Shown in pieces: positions 22,841 through 31,017 of a DNA stretch of 61,327 bases; position 1 is the first letter of the stretch, and every line of letters starts with the position of its first letter. The position numbers and the translations under genes are program-made. Origin of the DNA: a virus. The notes under the pieces were generated by a model. The model made no database searches and was not told where the DNA came from. It was given only the letters and a program-made list of their open reading frames with translations. Location of the stretch: positions 1-61,327 of the IMG/VR virus record IMGVR_UViG_3300042892_002410, one strand, 5' to 3'.

Positions 22841-24352
22841 ATGCGCGATATTTTAGATATGTTAGACTTTCTTGTAGAAAGCAAAGGTCTTGTTGGTAGA
22901 AAAGCAGGGGATGTGTTTAAGAATCCACAGGGAGAAACCATTACATTCAACAATCTGGATTTCTTTCCAGAGGGTGGTGGAAAATATACTGCCGAGGAAA
23001 TGCAAGAAATGCTGTCTCAAGTTGAAGCTGAATTGAGCGACATCATTTGGCAGAATACCAGATCCGCTAAATCAGGTGGATTCGCTGTGGCTACTTTTGA
23101 CAGTGAACAGGGGCCTTTGTATTTTGGCACATTCTTACAGGAAGTTAAACCCAATCCCAGTGACAATCAGATAAAGAACACAGTGGGTGATTTTAAACTG
23201 GCCAGTGCAAGTGCTGAGAAAACTCAAGCCAAACTGACTCCTCAGGACCTGCTGACAGAAAAATTAAACTTGTCTGCCAAAGATGTTATGATTCAGTTAT
23301 CGCAGAGTTTGGGCACAGACAGTCCCTTGTACTATGTTGCACATCAAGTGGCAATGAACTCAGGATTTCCTATTGAAATTGACGCTCCTGAAGGATCCAG
23401 TTTTACTGCGTTCCGTGATTACTTTTGTGAAATACTACAACCCATTGCATTGCAAAATGGCATGTTTACAGGCAACGCAACTGATGCAGCAGAAAAGTTT
23501 TTGGGAATTAACTCATTTGCTGGCACCACTATAAGTTTTGATAGCAGTAAGAATGCTGGACTGAGCGACAGCGTTTTAGAAACTTCAGATGGTCGCCATG
23601 TAAAGATCAGTAGCAAAGGCGAAAAGGGTGCAGATGCAAGTTCCAAAAATCTATTGGATGAGATAGACAAAATCCAAGATCCAAGAATGCTAAAAAAATA
23701 CAGTGATATCATTGAAATGATTGAACTGATTGTTAGCAGTGGGCAAGCTGGAGCGCCACTGGTACTGGGTGTGCGTTTTGGCATTATATCCGATGAAGAT
23801 GCTGAGACAATAAAGGGACTGAAGAAGCTGGGGCCAACTGATTTAAGTTCGCTGAAGGGTGACACCATGCTTTCAAGTAATTTAAAGAAACTGGCATTGG
23901 GTCGCAGTACCAAAACTCCGCAAGCAACCAGTTTGTATTACCATATTATGGCGGCGGTGGCACACGAGGTAGCAGAAAAGGTCAACAGTGGAACCAACTT
24001 CAATGAAGCTGCCTGCAACATATTAAACAATGGTGCATTGGTTCAAGTATATACCAAGGCAAAACAATCAGGTGGCAAATGGATACTGGAAGGATTCGAT
24101 AGCAAATATCCAAGCAAGAGTGTTACTGGTGTTGTACTGACTGCAACCAAAAATTATTACAGCACAGATATCAAGGGTAACTTTACGTTTAAGATATTGC
24201 GTAACGGAGCCAAAGATGTGGTTGACACCAAAGACCAAGAGCCAGTAGAAACCGAACCCAGTGTTGATTTGACTACTGCTGCCCAGAGTATAGTATCTCC
24301 ACGACGCCTAGAAAAACCTGCTGCAGTGGGTGTGGGCAGAAAAAAACGGTAA
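22841..24352 (+). CDS. probable virion-associated protein, 503 aa
   Basis: Opens MRDILDMLDFLVESKGLV and continues GRKAGDVFKNPQGETITF and GGFAVATFDSEQGPLYFG; I recall similar large late proteins in T4-like phages. The first 15 residues resemble those of the dismutase-like protein at 40852 (MRDIITILEG), and both follow a GATAAATA box without a ribosome-binding site. Such a shared leader could be a capsid-targeting peptide. No catalytic motif seen; lysine/arginine-rich C-terminus. Confidence 0.65.
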   Translation: MRDILDMLDFLVESKGLVGRKAGDVFKNPQGETITFNNLDFFPEGGGKYTAEEMQEMLSQVEAELSDIIWQNTRSAKSGGFAVATFDSEQGPLYFGTFLQEVKPNPSDNQIKNTVGDFKLASASAEKTQAKLTPQDLLTEKLNLSAKDVMIQLSQSLGTDSPLYYVAHQVAMNSGFPIEIDAPEGSSFTAFRDYFCEILQPIALQNGMFTGNATDAAEKFLGINSFAGTTISFDSSKNAGLSDSVLETSDGRHVKISSKGEKGADASSKNLLDEIDKIQDPRMLKKYSDIIEMIELIVSSGQAGAPLVLGVRFGIISDEDAETIKGLKKLGPTDLSSLKGDTMLSSNLKKLALGRSTKTPQATSLYYHIMAAVAHEVAEKVNSGTNFNEAACNILNNGALVQVYTKAKQSGGKWILEGFDSKYPSKSVTGVVLTATKNYYSTDIKGNFTFKILRNGAKDVVDTKDQEPVETEPSVDLTTAAQSIVSPRRLEKPAAVGVGRKKR

Positions 24353-24362
24353 CCATAATCCT

Positions 24363-24390
24363 TTGTATTTTAACTGAGTTGTGTTATAAT
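24363..24390 (+). promoter_or_regulatory. promoter of clpP
   Basis: TTGTAT 24363-24368, 16-bp spacer, TATAAT 24385-24390. AAAGGATCAAC ribosome-binding site follows. Confidence 0.6.
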
Positions 24391-24419
24391 AGTGACTCAT
24401 TTAAATATAAAGGATCAAC

Positions 24420-25013
24420 ATGTCACTCGTACCAATCGTAATTGAACATACCAGTAAAGGTGAACGCAGCTATGACATTTACAGTCGTTTGCTGCGTGAC
24501 CGAGTTATCTTACTTGAAGGTGAAGTGAGTGACCAAATGGCAAATCTCATCGTAGCTCAACTGCTTTTCCTGGAAAGCGAAGACACCAACAAAGATATCA
24601 ATCTGTACATCAACAGCCCCGGCGGTTCGGTTACCGCAGGCATGGCAATCTATGATGCACTACAGTTTGTGGCACCAGATGTAAGCACTATTGTAATGGG
24701 TCAAGCCTGTAGTATGGGTTCACTGTTAGCGCAAGCTGGCTCAAAAGGCAAACGACTCATGTTACCCAATGCTCGTCATATGATACATCAGCCAAGCGGT
24801 GGTGCTCGTGGTCAGGCAACTGACATGCTGATTCAGGTCAACGAAATTCTTGAAATGAAAAAGAATCTGACCCAAATCTACGTTGACCACAACAGTGCAG
24901 GCAAAACATTTGAGCAACTGGCAGCAGACATGGAGCGTGACAATTTCATGAGCGCACAAACAGCATTGGAGTATGGTCTTGTTGACAGAATTGTAACAAA
25001 ACGAACCACTTGA
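24420..25013 (+). CDS. clpP: ATP-dependent Clp protease proteolytic subunit ClpP, 197 aa
   Basis: Serine protease forming the 14-mer chamber that pairs with ClpX. Catalytic S98 ([10 protein letters not shown]), H123 (MIHQPSGG) and D174 (MERDNFMSA) are all present, with [14 protein letters not shown] for the oxyanion region. N-terminus [20 protein letters not shown] matches the mature form without a propeptide. Encoded with ClpX, ClpS and Hsp20 within 6 kb. The next promoter overlaps its stop. Confidence 0.95.
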   Translation: MSLVPIVIEHTSKGERSYDIYSRLLRDRVILLEGEVSDQMANLIVAQLLFLESEDTNKDINLYINSPGGSVTAGMAIYDALQFVAPDVSTIVMGQACSMGSLLAQAGSKGKRLMLPNARHMIHQPSGGARGQATDMLIQVNEILEMKKNLTQIYVDHNSAGKTFEQLAADMERDNFMSAQTALEYGLVDRIVTKRTT

Positions 25014-25038
25014 CAGTAAATCCCACTTCTGCTATAAT
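25010..25038 (+). promoter_or_regulatory. sigma70 promoter giving a leaderless mRNA
   Basis: TTGACA 25010-25015, 17-bp spacer, TATAAT 25033-25038; the likely ATG is at 25045, 6 nt after the -10, where transcription itself should begin. Confidence 0.8.
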
Positions 25039-25044
25039 ATGTTT

Positions 25045-25275
25045 ATGAATAAAGATATCGTAGTTTACTTGAAGTGGGTTGCAACTGTGATAACAATCGC
25101 AGGTGCAGTGGCTACCAGCATCAACATGTATCCCCTGGGTCCGGCATTGCTGAATCTGGGGGCTTTTGTTTGGCTTATCGTGTCTATTATGTGGCGTGAA
25201 TGGAGCTTGATTGTCATTAATGCAACACTGTTGTTGATCTACACAGTGGGTCTTGTTGTCAAATTCTTAACTTAA
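25045..25275 (+). CDS. small membrane protein, 76 aa, leaderless
   Basis: Start at 25045 because the in-frame ATG at 25039 directly follows the -10 box and would not be transcribed. Three membrane spans (WVATVITIAGAVATSINM; LLNLGAFVWLIVSIMW; LIVINATLLLIYTVGLVV). Proteins with the PLGPxLxNLGxxVWLIVSIMWREWSL signature recur in phages; unknown role. Confidence 0.75.
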   Translation: MNKDIVVYLKWVATVITIAGAVATSINMYPLGPALLNLGAFVWLIVSIMWREWSLIVINATLLLIYTVGLVVKFLT

Positions 25276-25280
25276 ATGGG

Positions 25281-25321
25281 TTGACAGTAAATCCATTTGG
25301 GTGTATAATGTACACATACAC
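25281..25321 (+). promoter_or_regulatory. class I early promoter with dyad
   Basis: TTGACA 25281-25286, 17-bp spacer, TATAAT 25304-25309, GTGTA-TAATG-TACAC from 25301, ATACAC 25316-25321. Opens the operon 25342 to about 27896. Confidence 0.9.
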
Positions 25322-25341
25322 TGAAAAACAAGGAGCACTAA

Positions 25342-25578
25342 ATGCAAATCGGAACTGTTATCAAATCGTTTGACTTCCCAGGTAACTTGAACTGCTACAT
25401 GGTGGGTACTGTTACTGCAGTAGAAGGCGACTTTATCACTTGCGATACTATTCGTCAGGTGTTTGACGGCAAAGCATTGCCGCTGGAAACATTCAATAAA
25501 GAATTTCGCACAGTAGCACAGGGTAAAAGTTTCATGGACGACATGAGCAAATTTGAACGTGTTGTGGTAATCGGCTAA
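25342..25578 (+). CDS. small barrel-like protein, 78 aa
   Basis: CAAGGAG upstream. Strand-rich: MQIGTVIKSFDFPG, NCYMVGTVTAVEGDFITCDT. Looks like a small beta-barrel; I recall similar proteins in phages, function unknown. Confidence 0.7.
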   Translation: MQIGTVIKSFDFPGNLNCYMVGTVTAVEGDFITCDTIRQVFDGKALPLETFNKEFRTVAQGKSFMDDMSKFERVVVIG

Positions 25579-25588
25579 GGAGCGCCTG

Positions 25589-25762
25589 ATGAAAGTTAAA
25601 GAATTGATAGAATGGCTGTCCAAACAAAACCCGGAGTTAGATGTTGAGGTTGGCATGAATCGAGAATACCAAAATGAGTTAGAATTGGATGAGGTGCAAG
25701 TAGTCAAATTAAACGGTTCAGAATACGTTTTGTTGGGCGAACCTGCACAAGATTGGGATTGA
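25589..25762 (+). CDS. small conserved phage protein, 57 aa
   Basis: AAGGAGCGCCTG before the ATG. MKVKELIEWLSKQNPELDVE is the typical opening of a small protein found in many phages and prophages. Next gene starts 2 nt after its stop. Confidence 0.65.
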   Translation: MKVKELIEWLSKQNPELDVEVGMNREYQNELELDEVQVVKLNGSEYVLLGEPAQDWD

Positions 25763-25764
25763 TC

Positions 25765-26013
25765 ATGAACGAGCGAATTAAAGAACTTGCTGAACAGGCT
25801 GGTATTGCCGTGTGGGGGGATGCTGTGTATATGTACGATCCAAAAGATACTCTGGACTCTACTGTTTTGGAAAAGTTCGCCGAATTGATTGTCAGGGAAT
25901 GTGTTGCTAAGATACGCAAGGGTACAGAAAATACTGTTCAATACGATTTAGCATACAATGCTATGCTGACCGCTATTATAGCAGACATACATGAATCGTT
26001 CGGAGTTGAATAA
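25765..26013 (+). CDS. FAELIV-family protein 1, 82 aa
   Basis: Start at ATG 25765 (MNERIKELAEQAGIAV). Family signature: N-terminal MNERIKEL helix, central EKFAELIVRECVAKI helix, C-terminal ESFGVE. Eight members lie between here and 31701. Similar proteins occur in many phages with no known function. Confidence 0.75.
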   Translation: MNERIKELAEQAGIAVWGDAVYMYDPKDTLDSTVLEKFAELIVRECVAKIRKGTENTVQYDLAYNAMLTAIIADIHESFGVE

Positions 26014-26348
26014 TGAAGGCAGGTGATCTCTATGAAATGTCCAACTTTTCAAGCAGGACAACGGGATTACCTTCCAACATTGTTATTTGGTGTAGAACAG
26101 ATCCGTTAGAGCATGGTCACGACAAGTATAGAATTAAAGTAACAAAAGATAATGATTGGGCGGCAATCTTTTCAGTTGGGTCTACATCAAAATTGGTCAA
26201 AAATGTCAATAGCAGTTTGTCCGGTAAAGAACTGCGAATGATTAGTGAATGGGTTGAGAAATATTCATCATTAATTATTAGTTTGATTGATGGGAAATTA
26301 GATACAACCGAATTTGGATTTGAAGTACAAAAGATAAGGAACATGTGA
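26013..26348 (+). CDS. hypothetical protein, 111 aa
   Basis: TAATG overlap start. LPSNIVIWCRTDPLEHGHDK then YRIKVTKDNDWAAIFSV: a strand-rich N-terminal half with a His/Asp cluster, followed by a helical second half. No assigned family. Confidence 0.65.
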   Translation: MKAGDLYEMSNFSSRTTGLPSNIVIWCRTDPLEHGHDKYRIKVTKDNDWAAIFSVGSTSKLVKNVNSSLSGKELRMISEWVEKYSSLIISLIDGKLDTTEFGFEVQKIRNM

Positions 26349-26614
26349 TGAACCAACGAATTAAACAACTTGCCCATCAGGCTGATTGGGACGATGAATT
26401 TAGGGAAGATTTTGATATTGAAAAGTTCGCCCAGTTGATTGTGGCTGAGTGTGCCCGAGTGGCCGCAGGTGCAGCATTTTGGGGCAAAGATACTGATGCT
26501 GTACGCAATGCAGTGATGCACACATTTGATACAACCGCGATGCAGGAATTCAGTGATGATATACACCGAGCGTTTAAGAATGGTGCTGACTTATCCAATC
26601 GTGACACCCCTTAA
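26348..26614 (+). CDS. FAELIV-family protein 2, 88 aa
   Basis: ATG overlaps the previous TGA. MNQRIKQLAHQADW, EKFAQLIVAECARVA; the usual FGVE end is replaced by RAFKNGADLSNRDTP, so the C-terminus has been exchanged or frameshifted. Confidence 0.7.
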   Translation: MNQRIKQLAHQADWDDEFREDFDIEKFAQLIVAECARVAAGAAFWGKDTDAVRNAVMHTFDTTAMQEFSDDIHRAFKNGADLSNRDTP

Positions 26615-26624
26615 GGAGATGACA

Positions 26625-26798
26625 ATGCAGAAATTTTCAGAATGGTTTTACAGTAAACGCAAGCCCGTTGGATATACTATTGGTGTCCTAAACATATTGG
26701 TATCATTGAACCATTTACTCAACAACGAGTATGGATTGTTCGCCTTGTGGTTGACAATCGGAGCCACCATTATTTTTGACACAAAGGAATACAAATGA
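26625..26798 (+). CDS. small membrane protein, 57 aa
   Basis: Start at 26625 after AAGGAGATGAC. Two spans (VGYTIGVLNILVSLNHLL; YGLFALWLTIGATIIF). ATGA overlap with next gene. Confidence 0.65.
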   Translation: MQKFSEWFYSKRKPVGYTIGVLNILVSLNHLLNNEYGLFALWLTIGATIIFDTKEYK

Positions 26799-27358
26799 GA
26801 ATAGTTAAAAGTGAATGGCACCAAGTGGAAAGACGCTATGCGCTGGACATTGAGCGTGAACAACTTGATGAGATTTTCCCAGATTTAGACAGCGAAGAAC
26901 AAGACGACATATGGCAGCAGTTGTTGGCTGGTGACTATAGTGCAGACGAATTGATTGAAAATGCACACAGTGAAAATATGTACAGCCTTGATTGGGACTG
27001 GCTTGATGAAGATGACTGGTGGACTGATCGTAAGGGTGGCTATGAAGTTACATATGAAGTGGACGCAGATTATGCACCACCCAAAACAGACAGAGATATA
27101 ATTCGTGAACTGCGTGATGAGGTAAATGCTCTTAGAGCACAATTGGGTCAAGAGGCAGAGTATGATACCAGGCCTGATGCTGTCAGATTGGCAGCACTAA
27201 AGCAAGAATTTGACCGGCTGATCAGTGAGGAATCAGAGGAATGCGTTAGCTGTGGTTCTGTACTCATAGTACAGGATCTGGTTGAACTGAATGGTCAATA
27301 TCGCTGCCCTGACTGTGGTGAGGGTTGGGTAATGCAAGATCAACGTGAAGGAAAGTAA
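26795..27358 (+). CDS. acidic protein with C-terminal zinc ribbon, 187 aa
   Basis: The acidic, Trp-rich middle (LDWDWLDEDDWWTD) is followed by a short coiled coil (RELRDEVNALRAQLG) and a C-terminal CVSC...CPDC zinc ribbon (about residues 150-176). Its opening (EWHQVERRYALDIEREQLDE) suggests a protein-interaction domain. Function unknown. Confidence 0.7.
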   Translation: MRIVKSEWHQVERRYALDIEREQLDEIFPDLDSEEQDDIWQQLLAGDYSADELIENAHSENMYSLDWDWLDEDDWWTDRKGGYEVTYEVDADYAPPKTDRDIIRELRDEVNALRAQLGQEAEYDTRPDAVRLAALKQEFDRLISEESEECVSCGSVLIVQDLVELNGQYRCPDCGEGWVMQDQREGK

Positions 27359-27756
27359 TGATGCAAGTGCCCACAAAAGACAGTAAGGTTCGCGTTAGCA
27401 TACGTTATGCACAGGGACCTCGTATGTTCCCACCGCAGCCTGACCACTATGTGTTTGAGGGCATGGTTGTTCCATCACACAAATGGTTGAATGACCGACA
27501 GTTTTGCATGACCGGTGATGAAACCATGCGAGTGCGTGTTATTGACATGAATTTGGTGCGTGACATTGAATTGTTGAGCGGTGATTTTAAAACAGTTGAC
27601 ACTGGCATGCAAACATTTGAAGTTACCGGTAGCAAGGGTAAAAAGTATGTGGTGACCAAAGACAGTGGCGGTTGGGATTGCAATTGCCCAGGCTTCACCT
27701 TTCGTAAATCGTGCAAGCACGTGAGTGAACTGAGTGCTATTGGAGATAGCAAATGA
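27358..27756 (+). CDS. SWIM zinc-finger protein, 132 aa
   Basis: C-terminal CNCPGFTFRKSCKH fits the SWIM motif CxCx(n)CxH, preceded by two strands (KYVVTKDSGGWD). SWIM domains mediate DNA or protein contacts. The N-terminal domain (VRVSIRYAQGPRMFPPQPD) is not recognised. Confidence 0.75.
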   Translation: MMQVPTKDSKVRVSIRYAQGPRMFPPQPDHYVFEGMVVPSHKWLNDRQFCMTGDETMRVRVIDMNLVRDIELLSGDFKTVDTGMQTFEVTGSKGKKYVVTKDSGGWDCNCPGFTFRKSCKHVSELSAIGDSK

Positions 27757-27896
27757 TGCATGACGTTGGTAAAAATATCGGCAGCATGATTGCCAGCATG
27801 GCTGTGTTGCTCATGATCTTTGTGCCTTTGGGCATATGGAAACTTGTGGATATCCTTATTTGGTGTTATAATCATATAAAGATAGGAATCGTATAG
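27753..27896 (+). CDS. small membrane protein, 47 aa
   Basis: ATGATG at the preceding stop, so either ATG may be used. One long span (MAVLLMIFVPLGIWKLVDIL). Similar WKLVxIxIW proteins occur in T4-like phages. Confidence 0.6.
   Translation: MMHDVGKNIGSMIASMAVLLMIFVPLGIWKLVDILIWCYNHIKIGIV
27844..27872 (+). promoter_or_regulatory. internal promoter
   Basis: TTGTGG 27844-27849, 17-bp spacer, TATAAT 27867-27872, inside the end of the preceding gene. AGGAATC precedes the GTG at 27896. Confidence 0.6.
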
Positions 27897-28150
27897 TGAA
27901 AGATTTATTGAAATTCTTACCACAGATACTGGCAATCATTCCCAGTATCATGGGTAACCTCAAGTCACTGGTCATATTGGTATTGGTAGTTAGTGTGCTT
28001 GGTGGCATTGGCTACGGTATATATTATTATATGTCAACCATGTACAGAGATCCATATAAATGTGTTAACGGTGAAATTTACAAACAGATAGATTTCAATT
28101 CAGATGTGTATGTGTTCAAGGGCGGCTATTGCGTTGAAAGTAAAAAATGA
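27896..28150 (+). CDS. membrane protein, 84 aa, GTG start
   Basis: GTG overlaps the preceding TAG. Membrane span about residues 22-45 (LKSLVILVLVVSVLGGIGYG), then a short exported domain with two cysteines (YKCVNGEIY...GYCVESKK) that could form a disulfide in the periplasm. Confidence 0.65.
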   Translation: MKDLLKFLPQILAIIPSIMGNLKSLVILVLVVSVLGGIGYGIYYYMSTMYRDPYKCVNGEIYKQIDFNSDVYVFKGGYCVESKK

Positions 28151-28971
28151 AAATCGCAGTGTGCAGTGATCTGCACCTAGAGTTTGGTGATTTAGATTTG
28201 GTCAACAGTGAGAACGCCGATGTGTTAATACTTGGTGGGGACATCTTTGTAGCCGGCGACTTAACCGCCAGTGGTACAGTGCTGCCAGTCACCGAGACTG
28301 TACAGGCCCGCGCCGAACGCTACAACAACTTTGTGACTCGTTGCAGTGAACGATTCCCGCAGGTGATCTTGATCATGGGCAATCACGAACACTATCACGG
28401 CGACTATGCTGGTACTGCTAAAATCATTCGTGGCACCTTTGGCGACTTGCACAATGTGCATTTCTTGGATAAAGAATGGCGTATCATTAACGGTGTGTTG
28501 TTCTTTGGTGGCACACTATGGACTGACATGAACGCACAGGACCCCATTACCATGATGCAGATGCAGAATACAATGAATGATTACTATCAGATCAAAAACA
28601 CTGCACCCACTGCAGGTGGCAAGTTTCTGCCCCAAGATTCTGTAGCAGATCATTTTGCTTTTCGTCAAGGACTGGATCAGGTGTTGGCGCAGCATGCACT
28701 AATGCCTGTTGTGGTAGTGGGTCATCATGCTCCCAGCAAGGACAGTACTCATCCCAGGTACAAGACGGAGTTTCACATGAATGGTGCATACAGTACCAAC
28801 ATGGACGATTTCATTTTGGATCGTAGACAGATTCGCCTGTGGACACATGGCCACACCCATGAACCATTTGATTATTGTATTGGCGGTTGTCGTATTGTGT
28901 GCAACCCTCGTGGTTATGATGGCTACGAAGATCGTGCAGACAATTTTGAACTTGTATACGTGGAGATTTAA
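28147..28971 (+). CDS. calcineurin-like metallophosphoesterase, 274 aa
   Basis: All metal-site motifs are intact: CSDLHLEFGD (D8, H10), GGDIF, GNHEHYHGDY, VVGHHAPSK and THGHTHEPFD, then CNPRGYDGY. A cyclic-nucleotide or nucleotide phosphodiesterase activity is plausible; phages use such enzymes in nucleotide metabolism or to cut immune signals. The inactive relative is at 21107. ATGA overlap with the preceding gene. Confidence 0.85.
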   Translation: MKIAVCSDLHLEFGDLDLVNSENADVLILGGDIFVAGDLTASGTVLPVTETVQARAERYNNFVTRCSERFPQVILIMGNHEHYHGDYAGTAKIIRGTFGDLHNVHFLDKEWRIINGVLFFGGTLWTDMNAQDPITMMQMQNTMNDYYQIKNTAPTAGGKFLPQDSVADHFAFRQGLDQVLAQHALMPVVVVGHHAPSKDSTHPRYKTEFHMNGAYSTNMDDFILDRRQIRLWTHGHTHEPFDYCIGGCRIVCNPRGYDGYEDRADNFELVYVEI

Positions 28972-29214
28972 ATGAACGACCAAATTGCTGAAATATTAAA
29001 CCAACCTGCTTTTGATCGCCTTAAAGATTGGCATGACATAGGTCCAGTGCAGAAGGCAACATTAGAATTATTTGCCGAGTTGATTGTGCGGGAATGTATG
29101 CGTATGTGCGAGGTTACGGAAATGAGTTTTGTGACTCATGATTGTGATGTTGAGGCATCGGGTGCAATTACTGTTAAACAATTTATCGCTGAACATTTCG
29201 GAGTTGAATCGTGA
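28972..29214 (+). CDS. FAELIV-family protein 3, 80 aa
   Basis: ATG immediately after the phosphoesterase stop. MNDQIAEILNQPAF, LELFAELIVRECMRMC, IAEHFGVES. Extra cysteines in the second half. Confidence 0.75.
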   Translation: MNDQIAEILNQPAFDRLKDWHDIGPVQKATLELFAELIVRECMRMCEVTEMSFVTHDCDVEASGAITVKQFIAEHFGVES

Positions 29215-29522
29215 TTGACTACTACCAAGCCTTACAAGAAATGCACAATGGTCGTGTGGTCAAGTATGTGGGCACAGTCAACGGCAATGTAATGAGTGAT
29301 AACGGTGCCAGTTTCTGTATGTGTCGTGGCTGTATCTTTTTGTTCGACAATGGGGTAATCAAATGGAACAAACTGGGCTACATGGTGTACGATCCAGATT
29401 TCAGATATGAACTCACAGGCGAAACAGTTGATCCCAGAGCCTGGAAACCAGAACGGAACCGGGACAGACGAGAAACAAAATCTAAGTTAGGTTATAGTAG
29501 AATAGGATTGGGGAATGTATGA
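29211..29522 (+). CDS. hypothetical protein, 103 aa
   Basis: GTG or ATG in the preceding TGA (the ATG gives MIDYYQALQEMHNGRVVKYV). Strand-rich with a CMCRGC cluster near residue 40. Arg/Lys-rich C-terminus. Resembles no family I can name with confidence. Confidence 0.65.
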   Translation: MIDYYQALQEMHNGRVVKYVGTVNGNVMSDNGASFCMCRGCIFLFDNGVIKWNKLGYMVYDPDFRYELTGETVDPRAWKPERNRDRRETKSKLGYSRIGLGNV

Positions 29523-29746
29523 ACGAACGAATTAGAGAACTTTGGGAGAAGGCTGCTGAATATACAGCCGCCTATCCAAGTGGACAGAATAACTCTTGGG
29601 AAACTCAGGTAAACTTTATGGACAAGTTCGCCGAGTTGATTGTGAAAGAATGTGCCAAAGTATGTGATGAGTTACAAAAGTGGCCATCAACTGAACCACG
29701 GCATTGTGCAAACGATATAAGGATACATTTCGGAGTTGAAGAATGA
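29519..29746 (+). CDS. FAELIV-family protein 4, 75 aa
   Basis: MNERIRELWEKAAEYTAAYP, DKFAELIVKECAKVCD, RIHFGVEE. ATGA overlaps at both ends. Confidence 0.75.
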   Translation: MNERIRELWEKAAEYTAAYPSGQNNSWETQVNFMDKFAELIVKECAKVCDELQKWPSTEPRHCANDIRIHFGVEE

Positions 29747-29841
29747 AATATAAAACAGAACTTATCATGATTGTGATTGGTATTGTGATGCTGACTGTTG
29801 GATTGACTTGGTTGATTAGCATTTTTCAGAGATTATCATGA
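29743..29841 (+). CDS. very small membrane protein, 32 aa
   Basis: Sits exactly between two FAELIV genes with ATGA overlaps on both sides. A single span (IMIVIGIVMLTVGLTWLISI) after a short charged start. Confidence 0.6.
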   Translation: MKYKTELIMIVIGIVMLTVGLTWLISIFQRLS

Positions 29842-30035
29842 ACGAACGAATTAAAGAACTTTTAGAAGAGGCTGGCGTAAAATATGTCACTATGCCCAAA
29901 GACACAGTATATGAAAAGTTCGCCGAGTTGATTATTGAAGAATGTGGTGTAGCATTGAGTCCTATGTTACGTGACATGGTTAGCCGTGGTCAAGCATACG
30001 ATTTGATTAAACAACATTTTGGAGTTGAAGAATGA
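29838..30035 (+). CDS. FAELIV-family protein 5, 65 aa
   Basis: Shortest full member: MNERIKELLEEAGVKYV, YEKFAELIIEECGVAL, IKQHFGVEE. The conserved gene-end string GGAGTTGAAGAATGA links it to the next member. Confidence 0.75.
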   Translation: MNERIKELLEEAGVKYVTMPKDTVYEKFAELIIEECGVALSPMLRDMVSRGQAYDLIKQHFGVEE

Positions 30036-30298
30036 ACAAACGACTTTTACTGGCTCTATATGATCGGTCTGGGCTTGGAGCATACATGCCAGTTGACTAT
30101 CGTGGTCACGAGTTGGAAGTAGAAAAACATATAGAAAAGTTCGCCGAGTTGATTGTTAAGGAATGTATTAAGGAAATAGAGTTCCAATACGGTGGCGGCA
30201 ACTTAATGGAAGACGGAGTTACACATAATCCTGAATGGGACAATGCCGTAGAATGTGTAAGTGCTATGATTAAACAACATTTTGGAGTTGAAGAATGA
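30032..30298 (+). CDS. FAELIV-family protein 6, 88 aa
   Basis: Divergent N-terminus (MNKRLLLALYDRSGLGAY), then IEKFAELIVKECIKEIE and IKQHFGVEE. ATGA overlaps both sides; the codons for FGVEE contain GGAG, usable as the next gene's ribosome-binding site. Confidence 0.75.
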   Translation: MNKRLLLALYDRSGLGAYMPVDYRGHELEVEKHIEKFAELIVKECIKEIEFQYGGGNLMEDGVTHNPEWDNAVECVSAMIKQHFGVEE

Positions 30299-30495
30299 AA
30301 CATCTTTTCAAGCAAACCAAAGTCATATATGATGCTCATATGGAAGAGTATGATGTGTATTACAAAAACTTTCTATTTTGGAAATTTGATAGAACGTATA
30401 AAGTATCTCAATATATGCGAGATGATGTTGCTTCACAAACTGCTATTAATTATGCCAAGAATATATTGAATACTGTTGAAGTATATAGGAGTTGA
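30295..30495 (+). CDS. small hypothetical protein, 66 aa
   Basis: ATGA overlap start. Aromatic, basic (HMEEYDVYYKNFLFWKFDR). Its end (GTATATAGGAGTTGA) merges into a remnant of the FAELIV gene-end sequence. Not recognised. Confidence 0.6.
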   Translation: MKHLFKQTKVIYDAHMEEYDVYYKNFLFWKFDRTYKVSQYMRDDVASQTAINYAKNILNTVEVYRS

Positions 30496-30498
30496 AGA

Positions 30499-30522
30499 AT
30501 GAACGAAACTTTGGTGAGGTGA
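30499..30522 (+). pseudogene. 7-codon remnant of a FAELIV-type gene start
   Basis: GGAGTTGAAGAATGAACGA at 30488-30506 is the exact junction string seen between FAELIV genes, but the frame stops after MNETLVR. It looks like the scar of a deleted family member. Confidence 0.45.
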
Positions 30523-30529
30523 TAGACGA

Positions 30530-30784
30530 ATGAAAAGATGGCAAGAAAAAGAGTTTTATCAATCTGTTTTTTATGATGACGTTGACGGTAAAATCATTGG
30601 AGTGGTCTATAGAGTTGGCACACAGAATACCATATGGGGTGCTAAAGTATATACTGATATGGAAGGTGTACTTGGACAATATATTGATTCTGACTATGCC
30701 AAAAAAGCAGTTGAACTGTTTTGGGATGTGCAGAGCAGAACGGTGTTAGAATACACTGACGTTAATTTAAAGGAAGCGAAATGA
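30530..30784 (+). CDS. small hypothetical protein, 84 aa
   Basis: Contains DDVDGKIIGVVYRVG and YAKKAVELFWDVQ; probably alpha/beta. A GAGGTGATAG site lies upstream. Not recognised. Confidence 0.6.
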   Translation: MKRWQEKEFYQSVFYDDVDGKIIGVVYRVGTQNTIWGAKVYTDMEGVLGQYIDSDYAKKAVELFWDVQSRTVLEYTDVNLKEAK

Positions 30785-31017
30785 AAATATTTGACACGTA
30801 TGAAGATGTGGGTGGTATGAGTGCTTGCATGAAGCGTCCAATTGTGGTTCAGGCCAGACAGATACATGAAGAATTCAGAGTCAATACCCTGGAAGGCAAT
30901 TACAAGAAAGGTAAAGCTGGCGACTATCTAATGCGAGGAGTAGACGCTGAATTGTATATCTGCGACCAGGCAATCTTTGAAAAGACATATGATTTCGTCA
31001 CTGATCCAATCACATGA
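30781..31017 (+). CDS. small conserved phage protein, 78 aa
   Basis: ATGA overlap. CMKRPIVVQARQIHEEFRVN then TLEGNYKKGKAGDYLMRGV and EKTYDFV are signatures of a family I recall from many phages and prophages (PGDYL-type), function unknown. Confidence 0.7.
   Translation: MKIFDTYEDVGGMSACMKRPIVVQARQIHEEFRVNTLEGNYKKGKAGDYLMRGVDAELYICDQAIFEKTYDFVTDPIT

Noticed and set aside
25039-25047. Upstream ATG at 25039 as start of the small membrane protein
   Set aside because: It begins 1 nt after the -10 box and would lie before the transcription start; the ATG at 25045 fits the leaderless geometry.
25267-25941. 224-aa minus-strand frame opposite 25342-25765
   Set aside because: Runs across a class I promoter and several small genes with good ribosome-binding sites; composition (Cys, Ser, His rich) is that of a shadow.
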